Source: Tetrapyrgos nigripes
Taxonomy: Eukaryota; Basidiomycota; Agaricomycetes; Agaricales; Campanellaceae
Length of the DNA: 64,000 nucleotides
NCBI GenBank assembly: GCA_013368315.1
Contig: JAACJM010000269.1
Location: forward strand, 1-64,000
Direction: 5' to 3'
Below, piece after piece: positions 42,858-56,343 of this stretch (the stretch's first letter is position 1; each line of letters starts with the position of its first letter). The notes under the pieces were generated by a model, which made no database searches, was not told the DNA's origin, and saw only the letters and a list, made by a program, of their open reading frames with translations. The translations under genes and the position numbers were made by a program.

Positions 42858-45800
42858 TTAGGGGTGTCGATGTATCACCGAGCTTCCGAGCTCATCAACG
42901 GAAACTCCAAATCCAACATCGTCCACACACGTACAGTCGCGGATTTCCGAAAACGGAACCCATTAATCACCCTCGGGGCCCTCTCCGACCCAACGAACCA
43001 AAAATTGCCATCCTCGACCCCTCCGACGGGAATTGACTATGTGATCTATGAAGTGCTCAGGTCTGCCATTGATCATCACAGGATCAGGTGGTGGATCGCG
43101 TGCACGACCGGGGAATTCGATGTCGTTGTTTGGCTTGTAAGGTTTCAAATGCGACACATAGAATGTAGGGAAAACTGAAGGCATATTATGTAGATCCAAG
43201 GTATATGAGTCCGTTTCTGGGTGGGCACGGATCACCTTGTAAGGGCCATCGAATCTCGGAAAAAACTTTGCCACTCGGTGTTGTCCACTCTGGGTGTACT
43301 GTCTACGCCGATTAGCAGTTGACAACATAACCATGTCCCCTTCCTTGAAGCTGCGAGGGGGGCCGCGGTGTTTATCTGCCTGTACCGCTTGCGTAACCTT
43401 GGCTGCAAACAGGGCATCCCGAGCATCCTGTTCAATATCCGCCATTCGGATCAGGAATTCACGAGCGTGGGCACTTTTGATCAACTCAACTGACCCTGTT
43501 TGTGGTACCAGAGCGGGCACCAGATGCGGAGACCTTCCAGTTTTGAGCTGAAACATGGACATCCCAGTGCTAGCATTCTTGGAATTCATTATATCGAACC
43601 TGACCTTGGGCAGCGCTTTAACCCAACCTTTCTGCTGACGTGACACGTAATAACGCAAGGATTGGTTAATGGTCTTGTTAGACCGCTCAGACGAGCCATC
43701 TGTCTCTGGATGGAAGGCTGAAGACATTTTTAATTTGACACCCGTCAATGTCGTGAAGGCTCTCCAGAACTTAGAGACAAACAGCTTGTCTTGATCCGAC
43801 ACTAGCTCACTGGACAAGCCATTTTCACAGTACCATTCATTGAAAAATAACAAGGCACAGTTTTCAGTGGTGGAGTCAGTTCTAGTTGGCACAATGCAAA
43901 GGTCTGCCCCAAGTCTGTCTGTCATAGACAATATGCAATTGAACCCTTCGTCCTCAGGTAACGGTCCAATGAAATCCAAGGCAACACTTTCCAAGTGACC
44001 ATCTGGAACAGGTAGTGGGTGTAACGGACCCTTGTTAGACTTAGCAGTAGAACCTTTGTTTCGCTGACATTCTGCACATGAGGGCACGTATGAGCCAACT
44101 AAGTTCTTCCTCATATTAGGCCAGTAGAATGAGTCACGTAGGAAGGCGTAACACTTATCACCACCAAAATGACCTGTACTATCGTGTGCCAACCGGTACA
44201 AGGTTTCACGTAGGTCTCCACCAGCAGGAACGACCAGACGGTTGGACACGAACCATAAACCACCACGCTTTTCAATACCAGGAGGCAGGGCAGGGAGTTT
44301 CTCGAGTTTCTTTATGAACTCGTCATCTGGGTAACTTGACTTGATCTTCTCCAGGTATCCTTTGTCTGCCGAAATCGACATCACTGGAGCTACAGCCGAA
44401 GCCCTCTTCCAGAACTCAAACACACGTGTCGGAACGCTATCTTTGGCCTCGCCAGGTAGAGAGCAAGCCGGGATCTGAGAGAGGGCATCCGCACCGGTGT
44501 TCTCGTCTCCAGGCAAGTACACAATGTCCAGATTGTACTGACTGAGGAACTCTTGCCAACGGATCTGTCGCATACTCAAATCCTTCTGTCCCTGAAAATT
44601 TGTCAAGGTGCGATGATCAGTGAGCATGCAGATCTTCATTCCTATGCAGTCCGCACGCCATTTCTTCAATGCGCGTATGATAGCTAGCAATTCCTTCTCA
44701 TGAACAGGATAATTCAACTCAGCACCCGAGAGCTGCGCCAAATCGAAGGCCACAGGTTTTGCCGATTTTAAATCCGGACCCCACGCTAGAATAGTGCCTG
44801 TACGCCAATTGCTGGCATCGCAAACCAAGAAGATCTTGTTGTCCCCAGGGTTTGTGTGGTCAATCGTTGTCAATGCTGCGCGTTCTACTACCAATTCCTT
44901 AATCCGAACAAAGGCTTTTTCATGATCGCTAGTCCATTCCGGAAAGACTTTATTACATTCCTTCTTGGTCAAAGGTGTCAAGACGTGTGTGTACTCAGCC
45001 AGGTTGTGCAAGTAACCCACGATGAATCGCACCATTCTGAGGAACCGACGAACTGCTGCTGCAGAATGAGGACGTGGGAAATGGAGAACGGCATTGCACT
45101 TGCCACTCTGTGCCTCGATACCACGATGGGAGATATGGTGGCCCAAAAAGTCAATCTCGGTCTGGAAGAACTTGCACTTTTTGGAGTTACAATAAAGTTT
45201 GTTACACTTTAACGCCTCTAATATTAATTCCACATGTCGGGCATGTTCGTCCTCATCCTTGGACCATATGATGATATTGTCCAGGTATACATGGCAGAAC
45301 TTTCTGATATATTCTCGCAGGGCAGTGGCAACGTGACACTGGTGAATTGCTGGCGCATTTCGAATACCCATGGGCATAACCACCCATTCGTACAGACCCA
45401 GGGGTGTGTTAACCGCAGTCAAGGGAATAGACTCCTCATCCAAGCGAGTTTGAAAGAACGAGTCAGTCATGTCCATTTTTCCCTAGATTTTGCCTTTTCC
45501 ACAATCAGCCAGAATATCCTCAATATGAGGCAAGGGATGACAATCCGGTACAGTATTAGAGTTAAGTACCCGGTAATCATTCACCCAGCGGGGGAGAGCA
45601 GTAGGGTCAGCCTTAGGGATCAAAAATGCGGGTGACATTGTAGCCGAGGAAGAGGGTCTTATTCGACCCGAGTCAAGGTGTGCCTGGATCAACGTCGACC
45701 ATGCCTCCTTGTACTTTCGAGGTGATGAATACGCACAGGCTTGGAATGTTTTATTCGCATCCTTCAATTTCACAGAACATAGTATATCAGTCAGCAGTTC

Positions 45801-47036
45801 AGAAACATGCGGAATCTTTTCAAAGACAGACGCAAACTTCATCTTTAACTTGTCAGAACGTGCCTGTAATTCAGCAGCCCGCTCCATGTCTTCTAGACGT
45901 GCCTTGACTGCTGCTGCAATATCAATGGACTGCACATAGTCAGAAGCCCGAAGGTGAGGATTCCGGCGGTGAAAAGTCTTCAGTTCATTAACAACCGCCA
46001 AATGTAATTTACAATAGTCTACACGTTTCTGCTTAGGGCTACGTCTGTCAGGTACACGACACGCTGAAGCAAGTCGCTCTGCAGACTCCTTCGTGTTCAA
46101 AATATCAATCCCAGAAACTTTATCAATGCAAGTATGATTTTCACAGTCCAAGGCAAGCTTATTATGCGATAGAAAGGGGAGTCCAAGAATCATAGGGGAA
46201 CAAAGAGATGGAGAAACGATTGCTTGGACTGTATGAGACGTCCAAGTGTTAGAGTGATCGGTAATACGTAACTTCACGAATTCATGCAAGGTCGTTGTAC
46301 TCATTGGAGACGACGAATCAGTTGTAGTGACACCAATGACCTCTGGTCGAGGTAGCTTGAAGCGACGGAGGCCTAAATGAGCTGCCAGATCATCCCTGAT
46401 TAAGACAATATGTGAGCCTGAATCAAGCAGCAATGAGACACAAAGAGGAGAAGAGACCGTGGGCCCATTAAGCAGAGCACACAAGTTCAAATGAGGTAGA
46501 CGCAATGGAGCATCACTTACTACCGTGTGTCGTACTTCAGGTGCCGGTCCAGCAGCCTCTGGAGTCCTCGTACCGTCTGCTTGGAGCCATTCCTCATCGT
46601 CGCTCTCCTTGGCATCATTCAATGCAGCCACGGGAGACGCATGGCCCAAGGAGGAGCTACGACGATGACGACGTGGAGAAGGACTGCGACGACGTTTACG
46701 TGCATCAGGGGAAGGCGAGCTGTTGTAGTCATTGTAGTTAGATGAATGACGACCCCGGCATCCAGGGACATGCATAGGAGACCATGAGACAGAGCGATGA
46801 CGACTATGAGCGTTGGAGTATAAATCCGTGTCCGACATCATGTGAGCATTGGGGAAGACTGCAGAAACTGGGTTAACATTTGAACCACCCTCCACTCGTT
46901 CAAGAAAGGCGTCAATGTCGTCAACCACAGCGTTAGAGCCAGAACGAGGAACAGTAGCAGCGACAGCAGTTGGGGTTCTTCTTAACAAGGCATTCAGAGA
47001 AACTCGGGCCTTGTATTTCTTGTACAATTTGTTCGC
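42858..47036 (-). pseudogene. Pol of outer Gypsy element: PR, RT, RNase H, IN, chromodomain
   Basis: One frame of 1393 codons with two nonsense codons: TAG at 45485-45483 and TAA at 42965-42963. Protease: LLLDSGSHIVLI. RT: MSPAFLIPKADP, MDMTDSFFQTRL, LYEWVVMPMGIRNAP. The catalytic box reads VYLDNIIIWS, where the family has YLDD. RNase H starts at VCDASNWRTG. Integrase: H-H-C-C finger with FYWPNMRKN and CAECQRNKG, then Asp in ALDFIGPL, Asp in VSDQDKLF and Glu in GSSERSNK. The chromodomain (HFIDHIVNSRRRGRGWQFLV) continues past the TAA with WVPFSEIRDC. The losses fit C-to-T or G-to-A changes. Upstream of 47036 the sequence belongs to the inner LTR. Confidence 0.88.
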
Positions 47037-47040
47037 ATAG

Positions 47041-47893
47041 TGTAGCAGGGCTCGTTGCCCTACCCGTCGATTCCTCATTTTTACGTTCTTCTATCTTGAG
47101 ACTCTTTCTCCAAGTTATTTCTTTATTTTTCACTTTCACCGCTTCACACTTACGAACTTGTATTACTTAATCACTTCAAACTCCTTCCTCTATTCTCCCT
47201 CTCATCAGACGGACTTCCTGCATCGACGTCACCTCCTCTCTTACTCTTCCGTCTCGTCCTTCACGCCAACACCTTGAGCAAGTGTTGAGGGCTCGGGGAT
47301 CCCTGCTGTGTGTCGTATCCACGTCTGACGATGTACCGAGGAATGAAGCAAAGGACTGGGCGCCGATAAAGGGTAGTGCGTTTTCTTATTCAAAAGATGG
47401 TCACTTTCATATGCATAGCGCTTTGTATTGCCGACTTGTTCCTTGTCCGATCTTTCCCTCTTTGTCTACTCTCTTCCTTCAACGACGTCATCCCCTTTCC
47501 TTTTCAAGTTATCCCTCACCTTCTCGCAATGTACCTTGTTGTTCCTTAAAAATCTTCGTCTCCGTTTAGTTATATTTTCGTACCTACATGGCACTGGGGA
47601 ACAGTATATAGATAGTATTGTAGACTCTCTATGATCATCCTCCTTTCAGCTGCATTTCGAGCCGAGCCAGAGCCTTAAGAGCAATTACCGAGCCTTTCTT
47701 CTGAGCCCTACTGATACCAAGAACTTGACTTCTGTCTCTGACCCCGAGCTATTCTTATTCCCTACGTGTTCCGTCCCGAACTTCCTTGACGCGTCACTCA
47801 CGTGTTCGCTTCTCCCCTTTCTCGTTTACTCCTTTGACCGACTCCCGACCTATCTTGTTCTTCGTCCTCGCTTGGACGAGCATCTCCCCTATA
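47041..47893 (+). repeat. 5' LTR of inner element
   Basis: Begins TGTAGCAGGGCTC and ends CTCCCCTATA. A TGGTGACCACCG sequence just inside is the candidate primer binding site. Confidence 0.9.
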
Positions 47894-48036
47894 TTTGGTG
47901 ACCACCGCAGGGGGTTTTCTAGGTTTTCCGCGGTCTCGGTCTCATCAAACCTTCGGTTCTCCAATCCCTTCTCTCCCGAAAAAGTCTATTCGACACTCTT
48001 CCTTTTCCCCACCCTAAAACCGTCTAGTCATCTGAT

Positions 48037-49761
48037 ATGGGTACTATTCGGGACAACTTTAATATGGACGAACAGGGCGATTCTAACTCAGGGACTGCTA
48101 CTGGTGTTCCTGGACCTCAGACTACTTCCTCCCATATCCCTCCTCGTATGACTCAAACTGACCATCGTGCTACTGTGGTGGACTCTTCATCTGGGAGCTC
48201 TGACAACATTTATCCTCGCTCTATGTCTTCGGCACCTTCTTATGTTCTTATTCCCATGCCTCTTCCGGGAAGTGCGGACGCTCCTTCTTTCGATGGGACT
48301 GAGGTATCCACCTTTGTTGATCACCTAGAACAACTTGCTCGCAACACTGGGATCTACGATCTAAAGGAACTTATTCCCTACGTGCTCAGGTACTCTACAG
48401 TTGAAGTCCGTGACGCTATCCGCTATGAGGACCCCTTCGTCAAAGGAAACGACGAGTACGAATGGGAGAACGCCAGGAAAACCTTGCTTTCCATTTACTC
48501 CGAGTATGATGCTAAGCCTAGGGTCACTCACCAAGATCTCTTGGACTTCTGCAGACACCACAACGAACAAGGAACGATCGAATCGTCTAAAGACATAGAT
48601 AAGTATCGTATTGCGTTTCAAAAGTTCGCTAACGGCTTGGTCGTCGAGGGCGTCATAGGTAAACAGCAAAGGAACTACTACTTCGTCGCGGGTTTGCCCA
48701 ACGGTGTAAAGGAGTGGTTCATCGAGTCCCTACCGGAAAATCAACGTACTCCTGAGACAGCTCCAGTAATTATCGACTCGGTGGCCCTTCTCAAAACTAG
48801 GTTTGGAACTCGTAACCTGTACGCTAACCCTTGGGCCTCCTCTAGTCATTCGTACAAGAACCAAATTCGCCTCGACTTTGATGGTAACCGTATTGATCCC
48901 GATCAATCCTCCTCCTTTTCTACTAACAAAGCAGGTGCGCCTACTCAAAAACCCAACAACCAGAACAGGACGTCTGCTACTCATGTCGATGACTTGGCGA
49001 AGCAATTCCGTGAAATGAACCTCAGTCTCTCGACCCTGGTAAACAAGTTGTCAGGACCAACGATTCAGGCACGTAATTCTTCTTCCGATCTCAATGCTGA
49101 CTTGAAGCGCTGTTTCGTATGTGGGGAAGTCAACACCCATAGGATGCACCCCAGGTTTTGCCCCCTTACGGCGGGATTGTTGCATGACAAACTGATCATT
49201 CAAGACCCTACTAACAACAGATATCTCCTTCCAGACGGGCAGAATCTGCCCCGAGTACCCTTTGGATTTGACGGAGGCGTTGCTCACTACCTACGTTCTC
49301 TTCAGGCAGCCAATCAGACGTCGTCTTCCAACAACATGGCTCAGGACATCCCTCCCCATATGGGATCGACTAGAACCACACATACCATGGGTTTAGTATT
49401 CGAAGATCAGGATGTCCTTACTAACGCTTTTGCTGTCAGGTCTCTAGGGTCTATCGATGACCACTACAGCTCGTACTACACCGCCCTGGAAGAACAAGAA
49501 GAGGAAGGAGCGCACGCATATCCGACTACACGCTCTCAGAAGACCAACAATCGCTTTAACCCGACTCAGAGGCCAGACGATTCTTCACCTAACACAGCAC
49601 CTAGGGCACCAGCGCCTAGACCTCCTGTTCAGCCCTCTGCGAATACTCAACCTGCAGTACCGCCTCAAACGCAAACTACGGCTCCTCCTCAACGTCAACC
49701 TCCTCAGAGTCCTCCTAAACGCAACGTCAACATTCCGCCTCCTTCAAACCCGGTCAATTGA
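48037..49761 (+). CDS. Gag of inner element
   Basis: 574 residues from MGTIRDNFNM. The core is the retrotransposon Gag helical domain (FDGTEVSTFVDHLEQLAR, then FIESLPENQR). A zinc-binding CFVCGEVNTHRMHPRFC follows, with a Pro-rich tail. It ends at a TGA (49759-49761); downstream pol starts in the same frame, so the stop may be a CGA-to-TGA change in a once continuous gag-pol, or the natural end. Confidence 0.8.
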   Translation: MGTIRDNFNMDEQGDSNSGTATGVPGPQTTSSHIPPRMTQTDHRATVVDSSSGSSDNIYPRSMSSAPSYVLIPMPLPGSADAPSFDGTEVSTFVDHLEQLARNTGIYDLKELIPYVLRYSTVEVRDAIRYEDPFVKGNDEYEWENARKTLLSIYSEYDAKPRVTHQDLLDFCRHHNEQGTIESSKDIDKYRIAFQKFANGLVVEGVIGKQQRNYYFVAGLPNGVKEWFIESLPENQRTPETAPVIIDSVALLKTRFGTRNLYANPWASSSHSYKNQIRLDFDGNRIDPDQSSSFSTNKAGAPTQKPNNQNRTSATHVDDLAKQFREMNLSLSTLVNKLSGPTIQARNSSSDLNADLKRCFVCGEVNTHRMHPRFCPLTAGLLHDKLIIQDPTNNRYLLPDGQNLPRVPFGFDGGVAHYLRSLQAANQTSSSNNMAQDIPPHMGSTRTTHTMGLVFEDQDVLTNAFAVRSLGSIDDHYSSYYTALEEQEEEGAHAYPTTRSQKTNNRFNPTQRPDDSSPNTAPRAPAPRPPVQPSANTQPAVPPQTQTTAPPQRQPPQSPPKRNVNIPPPSNPVN

Positions 49762-52700
49762 CCTGAAGGCCAGCAGATCTTAAAGAAGGATGTACGTATG
49801 AGGGACGTTCTGACGGCTCCTCAACAGAAGGGACCAACGTACCATTTCTCTTCCACCCTCTCCGATAAAGCTGAAATACAGAAAATCTACGACTTTATCA
49901 TGTCTCAAGAGATCTCGTTGCCCATTGGACAGATCTTAGGGTCGAGTCCCGCTCTACAGAAGATCTTCACGGAAAACACGTGTACCAAGAGGGAATACAC
50001 AACGAAAGAAGCTGAGTACTCTCCTGTTCAATCTTTTCTCCCTTCTCCTTCGTCTTCTCTTCATGTCGGTAGCCCTGAGGGGCTGGAAGATTTCCTTTTA
50101 CATTACTCCAATGCCGTCGCTGTTGAAAAAGACAAGTTCTATGGCATGAGTACTGGTAAACTCGAGATATCTATCTGTGGGAAGGCCTTTACGGCTATGA
50201 TAGACTCGGGCTCCGAACTCAACTTGATGGGTCGTGAGATTCCAGAGCAATTGGGGCTGGCTATTGACTACGAAGGAACGAAATGGTCGTTACGTGGAGT
50301 TCATGGAGATGCGGAACCCCTCAAGGGGGTAGTAACTGATACTCCTTTGATGATTGGGAAACATCAGTTCCCTCATCATATATTCGTCGCTAACAATGAC
50401 TTGGACCGCCAAGATATTATTCTGGGTCAACCTTTCCTCCATCACTTTGCAGCAAGACTTGACTATGGAAGCAGATCGGGTAAAGCCAAGCTCTTCCTGT
50501 GGAAAGACGGGTTAAAGAAAGGTCCGCCCTCTGTTGGCATCGTTATTACTGACCCAGAAGACAAGAGGAACACCTCTTCCATTGATCGATGTGCTCACGT
50601 CTCAAAGATTGAAGACTATAGCGAGATCCCCTACACTGAGGATTTTTAGTGGAGGAGCCGAGCCCAATGGTCTTCCACTTGTCTCTGGCGACTATAGCCA
50701 CGCTAGGAAGATCTCTTGAAGCTTTGATGGGAAACGCTGAGTATTCTGATTTTGACTCTCTTTTTGGTCTTCACCCTCCCCCTTCCTATGACTCTTTCCT
50801 TCGAGATTATGCTTCTTCCTCTCTCTATTCTGCCGATTCCATTCTCTGTACTCCATGGACTGAAAGGGCATTTGCCCCTATTTATGACGTTAATCTTGCC
50901 AAGAGACGGTATAAACCTGTACACAGGAAATTCCGTCCCGTACCTACTTACATGCCCGAGGGAAGTATACAGGTGTACAAGCCTATACCTCCTCCTATTC
51001 CTCTAGAACTCCCAGTTTCGCCCGTCCCGTATCAAGATCTGCCCTTCAGGAATCGGGTAACCAAAGAACGACTCGAAGAAATGTTGGGAAGAGTCAACAA
51101 AAGTATGTTCTCATCTGCCGAACTTGACTTACTATGTCACGTTGTAGTTAAACGAGAGAGGGCTTTCACCTTCGTCTACGAAGAAAAAGGTACGTTCTCG
51201 CACGATTACTACGCTGACTACGAGTTGTATGTGATAGAACACACACCGTGGCAATGGCCACCAATCAAAGTGCCTTTAGCAATTAGGCAACAAGTTATTG
51301 ACCAGATCAGGGCAGAGGAAGACGCGGGTCGCTTCGAATCGATGACGTCCTCCTATTGATCCTCTATGTTTGCCGTCGCCAAGAAGAAAGGAGTAAGGTT
51401 AGTAGTAAATTTGGAAGAACTGAACGCTGTCTCCATACAGGATTCTTCCTTACCTCCCAACGTCAATGACTTCGCCGAGGATTTTGTCAGATATTCCTTA
51501 TACGGACTATTTGACTTGTTCTCTGGTTTCGACGCAAGATGGGTATCAGAGAAGTCTCGACCACTCCAAGCCTTCCATACGGAGATAGGGGCTAGACAAC
51601 AATGTACTCTCGTCCAGGGGTATACCAATTCTGTACAAGAGTTTCAAAGGTGCGTCTCACATGCTCTTTCATCCGTTCAAGACTTTGCAAAAGCGTTCGT
51701 CGACGACTGTGGGTTACGGGGACCGCCAACTAGGTATAACAAAGAAACCATAGATGGTAACCGAATATTCGTAAGTTCTTCTTTGAATATGTGCAGAGGT
51801 TGGACTTGCTCCTAGGAGCGTTGATAATGGCAGGTATCACGGCCTCGGGAACGAAGGCGATCCTGGTGACGGACAGACTACGGATCGTCGGGAGCATGGT
51901 TGCGTTGGAAGGATGGATCATGGAACCATCGCTTATCAAAAAGGTTGTAGATTGGCCTATACCTCTTGAGGTATCCGACGTTAGAGGTTTCTTGGGTACG
52001 GCAGGCGTTGGCTGTAGATGGATACGAGGATTCGCTATTATTGCGAAACCATTGACTTTGCTTCTCCATTCAGATGCTGAGTTCTTCTTCTCAACCGAGG
52101 CCCTCGAGGCTTTCGAGTTATTGAAATACAGAGTTACTCGCCCTCCCGTACTGGTGAAGATCGACTACGAAGTAGCATCCAGGATTACGAGACCTCTGAG
52201 AGAGTCAGACGAAGGGCTAGTAATAGTCGGCGTTGACTCGTCCTGGGAAGGGGCTGGTTGGGTGGTTTACCAAGTCGTTGACAAGGAAAAACACCCAGCC
52301 ATCTTTGGATCTTGTACGTTCAGCAAGACAGAACAGAACTACAGGCAGCCGAAGACCGAGGTATACGGAGTGTACCGAGCTCTGAAGGACCTTAGGCATA
52401 GAGTCTGGGGCATCCATTTCTGACTGGAATACGATGCGAAATCCCTGGTGAAAATGTTGAGGGAACCTGATGACGTTCCAAATGCTCCTATGCTCAGGTG
52501 GGTGTCCTGGTGCCGTCTGTTTGACTTCGAAGTGCATCACGTCCTGGCTACGTCTTTCAAAGCCGAAGATGGCCTCTCTCGTCGACGACTAGCGGAAGGT
52601 GAAGAAGTTGAAGAGTCTCAAGAGCCCTTCCTCGACGCATATCTTCAAGAATCTGTTGTAGAAACGACAGTTGACGCTAAGTTCCTTTTTGACGCTCTCT

Positions 52701-54318
52701 TTATCATATATTCCTTTTCCGCACCTTCTTCCCTCTTTAATTATCCGGACTTAGTCGACGATAAGGCTACTTCCCCCTCAGTTATCGATTCTCTTCCTCT
52801 ATCTCTCTCTCGTTCACCCAATCAATCATTTTCATTGTTTTCACATTCTTCTCTTCGGTTCAATCCCTCTCCTATCCCCTCTGTTGCGACGCTTTTGAAA
52901 TCTGCACATACCTGTTTCGATGTATGCTGGTTGGGAGACGAATTAGTCCCCCTAGAACTCACCGAGTATCATTTTCTTCCCAGAAATCCCGACTCGATCT
53001 ACTTCAACCATCAGCACCATGTGGCTGACGAGAAAGAAGAGATGTGAAGATTTCCGAGTCTTTTTAGCAACGGGTACTATACCCGCCAAGTACGAAACTC
53101 AGAAGGACAAGGTATGTTTTATGAAAAGAGTCTCCCGGTTCACTCTCCAAAATGATACGTTATGGTTACTACCTAAACGTAAGAAAGGGACACTTCCTAG
53201 GAAGGTTATTGAGCTCAAGGCTCGCAGAGACGAGTTGATAGCGATGGCGCATAATGACTGCGGCCATCGAGGCCGAGATGCTACTTACAATCATTTAGTC
53301 GACAGGTTTTATTGGCCCAACATGTATAATTCAGTCGCATATTTCGTCAAATCGTGCCTGGAATGTCAAAAAAGCATCAAGAACCTTCCCGTCATCCCAT
53401 ACAACGAGTCTTGGCAAGCTCCTCTCCTTCGACATTTCCATATCGACTCAATACATATGCCTAAAGGCGTCCGAGGACATCAATACATCATCCACGCTCT
53501 AGAACCGACTATCTTGTGGCCTGAAGCTCAAGCCGTCCAGGCGCTCACAGCTGCTGCGGCTGCGAAATTCATCTACGAATGCCTTATTTGCCGATTCAGA
53601 TGCATCCCACTCATCACCATGGATGGAGGCCCTGAGTTCAAAAAGGAAGTCCAACACCTACTTAGGACCCAATATAGGTGCGTGGTCATCATCTCGTCTC
53701 CTTATCATCCGGAAGGGAATTCCCTGGTGGAACGTGCACATCGTCCACTTGTGGAAGCTGTGATGAAAACGGTGGCTGATTCACCTGGCCTATGGCCTAA
53801 CTATCTCGATGCGGGATTGTTCGCTATTCGCATCACAACGAGTAGAGCTACGGGTTTCTCCCCTTACTACCTACTATATGGTATTCATCCAGTGCTCTCT
53901 TTCAACATCCTTGAAGCTACTTGGCAGACGTTGGACTGGGACAAAGTGCGTAACTCCGTGGATTTGTTATCACTGAGAATCCTTCAGTTACAGCGACATG
54001 ACCCGGATCTTGAAGACGCTACAAACGAACTTAGGAAATTGAGACAGGAGTCAATCGAAAACCATGCAGAAGACACCACTACCGATTGACTTCTCCGACT
54101 TCGAGCCGGGAATGTACGTATGGTTAAGGGAGTCACATTTGGATAACCTTTTGGGCGACAAAGCGCACTGGACATACTCGGGTCCATATGTTATTTACTC
54201 AAAGGGTAAGAACGACTCTTTTGTTCTACAGGAACTCGACGGCACAGTCTTCAAGACTTCGGTCAACGATCAGAAGATTACGACTGTTCTACTTCTGAAC
54301 TGGACAACCAGACCCTGA
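49762..54318 (+). pseudogene. Pol of inner element: PR, RT, RNase H, IN, broken
   Basis: Protease has AMIDSGSELNLMG (49798-50649). The RT part (50649-51815) reads YADYELYVIEHTPWQWPP, a TGA at 51357-51359, then VNLEELNAVSIQDSSLPP, LFDLFSGFDARWV and the intact catalytic FVDD. RNase H (51791-52423) follows after a frameshift near 51770; another TGA precedes LEYDAKSLVKML. Integrase (53019-54089) has the H-H-C-C finger (HNDCGHRGRDATYNHLVDRF, CLECQKS) and the D,D,E triad in HIDSIHMPKG, TMDGGPEFK and NSLVERAHR. A C-terminal part (54064-54318) is in yet another frame. Catalytic residues are kept, but no full-length product is possible. Confidence 0.85.
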
Positions 54319-54587
54319 GGACGAAGATTCCGACTACCCCTGCTCCGATTCCCAGGAACGCAAACCACTCTTATCGTTTCGATCTGGCGCAAGAGAACAT
54401 CGAAGAGTACTTTTCTCAGCTAGAAGACTCATCCGATCTATCTGCTGAGTGTTTCAAACTCTCTTTCCCTTTATGACTATCTTTTCCAAGACCATCGGTC
54501 TCGGCCGAAGGCCATCGTCCCTCCTATTTATACTTGATCCTCTTTTCTCTCATTATTGTTCGCATTTCCCTCTTTCTCTTAACACCC

Positions 54588-56304
54588 AGATGCCTGCTAC
54601 TACTTACTCTGTTCCAAGACGAGAGCCTTGTCATGTCGATTATCTCGGAAACGATCAAGACGGGTCAACGTCAAAATCAATGTCAACCAATCCTACGTCT
54701 CCCTGCGCATCCCACGCTCAGCCCTTCCCGACCTTAGGGAGGGTGACACGTACGATTCCGTTTTGTCTTATTTTATTCCTGATGTTCTTCATTTTCTCGA
54801 TACTTTACTTATTAGTTCTAATTTCAATCCTTCTGTGCTTGCTCCTGATTTTCTTGCTATGATAAGGGTGATCCCACCCTCTTCATCTCCTCTACGTTCT
54901 GCTTCTCCTTCGACTGATGGGGCAATGGAGTTTCCGACGGAAATTACGCTCCCACGTGGTACCGCCATCTTACGTGCTTACCCTGATGACATTTTGTATT
55001 CATTCATTGATGAGCGAGGCCGTCCATGCCAGTTGTTTCTTCCCAAAACCACTACTGTTTTGGTTTTAACTTCAGCTCGTGTTCCTTCTGTTCTCTATGC
55101 GCCTCCCTCTACTCCTCCACCGTTTTGCCTCATTGGCCTCTTTCTACAGGCGGTACGGTGATGTGGACTACTCGTCCCTCTCTACCTTTCCCGTCTACCG
55201 TCCTGGGACACTGGAGTGGACAGTCCACCAAGTGCTTAGGAATGATGGTTGCTTTGACTCGGCTTTCTATCTTGACCCTCCCGTTACACCAATACCAACT
55301 CCTCCTTTAACATCAATGCTCCTGTCGTGTTTCCTGCAAATGCTGAAGTTTCTCTTACTGCAGATGGCCCATTACACGTTGACGTGCAGCTCACCCCCAA
55401 CCACGAAAAGAAACAGTGGATCAATTACGCCAAACTCCATCCCACGCCCAGACCCTTCAGCTTCCACGCCCGAAACGACTTCCCTATCCTGTTCCAAGGC
55501 AGCCAGGTTATGAGGTACGACAACCAAATCTTCGACTGGGGTGAGCCGTTCAGATACGTCGATCCACACCCCTGGGCCAGTTACAACCGATTCGACTTTG
55601 CTATGCCCTACTACTTCGACTTTGTGAGCAGGATTCAGGGAATGTGGGAAGGAGAATGGGACGAAAAGGACGTTGACGCTGGTCTGGATGGGCTGCTGGT
55701 TCCTGTCATGACAAGGATTTGGGTGAGAGATGCGGAGCTGTGCTGGGAGGAGATCGTGGCTTTTCTGCAGTGGAAAGAGAAGGGGATGTTGGTCGTTCCG
55801 AAGAGGTATAGAAACCAGGGAAATGGGCCTTTCACGGTTGCCGTCTTCGAGTCCTGGGCAAGGCGTTTCGACTTGGAGAAGCATACAATGCAGTTGTTTG
55901 AGAAGAGTACGAAGAAGAGAGTGAGTTGGGATAGGCGTTTGACTCTGGAAGAAGAGGTAGTGGGCTGGTGGTTAGCGTCTACCGATGGCGATGGTATAGA
56001 TGTCCCCAACTTCAGGACATGGGCTGGAACGTTTACAGCCTTTCGCAAACTGGTTCTCTCACGCACGTCGGCAAGATATCTCTGGTTCGTGGATTTCGAG
56101 AAGAGGGTGGAGTTGTTATGGTTAAAACGTTTCCCAGTGCCGTTTCCCTTTCCTAGTCTTTATCCCGTCATTTCAAATGATCTTTCTTGCCACCCTTATG
56201 ACTATACCACTGCAGTTAACCCTTTCCGTTCTCCAATCCTTCCTTTACCGCCCATCTTTCTTCAACCCGTCCTTCCATTCATGCAACATTCTTTACCTTT
56301 CTGA
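54588..56304 (+). pseudogene. Extra coding region downstream of integrase, unknown protein
   Basis: Between integrase and the 3' LTR are about 1.7 kb of coding-like sequence in three consecutive frames. Part one (54628-55130) includes VNVKINVNQSYVSLRIPRSA and LPRGTAILRAYPDDILYSF. Part two (55140-55300) includes RRYGDVDYSSLSTFPVYRPG. Part three (55310-56304, about 330 residues) includes PHPWASYNRFDFAMPYYFDF and VGWWLASTDGDGIDVPNFRT. A possible splice acceptor (TTTCTACAG) precedes part two. I see no signal peptide, membrane anchor or fusion peptide, so it does not look like an envelope gene. I do not recognise the protein. Confidence 0.6.
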
Positions 56305-56307
56305 ATG

Positions 56308-56327
56308 AGAGTCCGAGGTCGGACTCT
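56308..56327. other. Perfect hairpin before the 3' LTR
   Basis: AGAGTCCGA and TCGGACTCT form a 9-bp stem with a 2-base loop, 16 bases before the inner 3' LTR. Confidence 0.5.
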
Positions 56328-56343
56328 ATTTTCTTGGACCCAC

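Noticed and set aside
47282..47569. Repeated 95-codon frame in both inner LTRs (also 56585-56872)
   Set aside because: It lies inside the LTR, is identical only because the LTRs are, and resembles no protein; treated as non-coding.
54588..56304. Envelope-like gene
   Set aside because: No signal peptide, cleavage site or membrane anchor is visible in any of the three frames.
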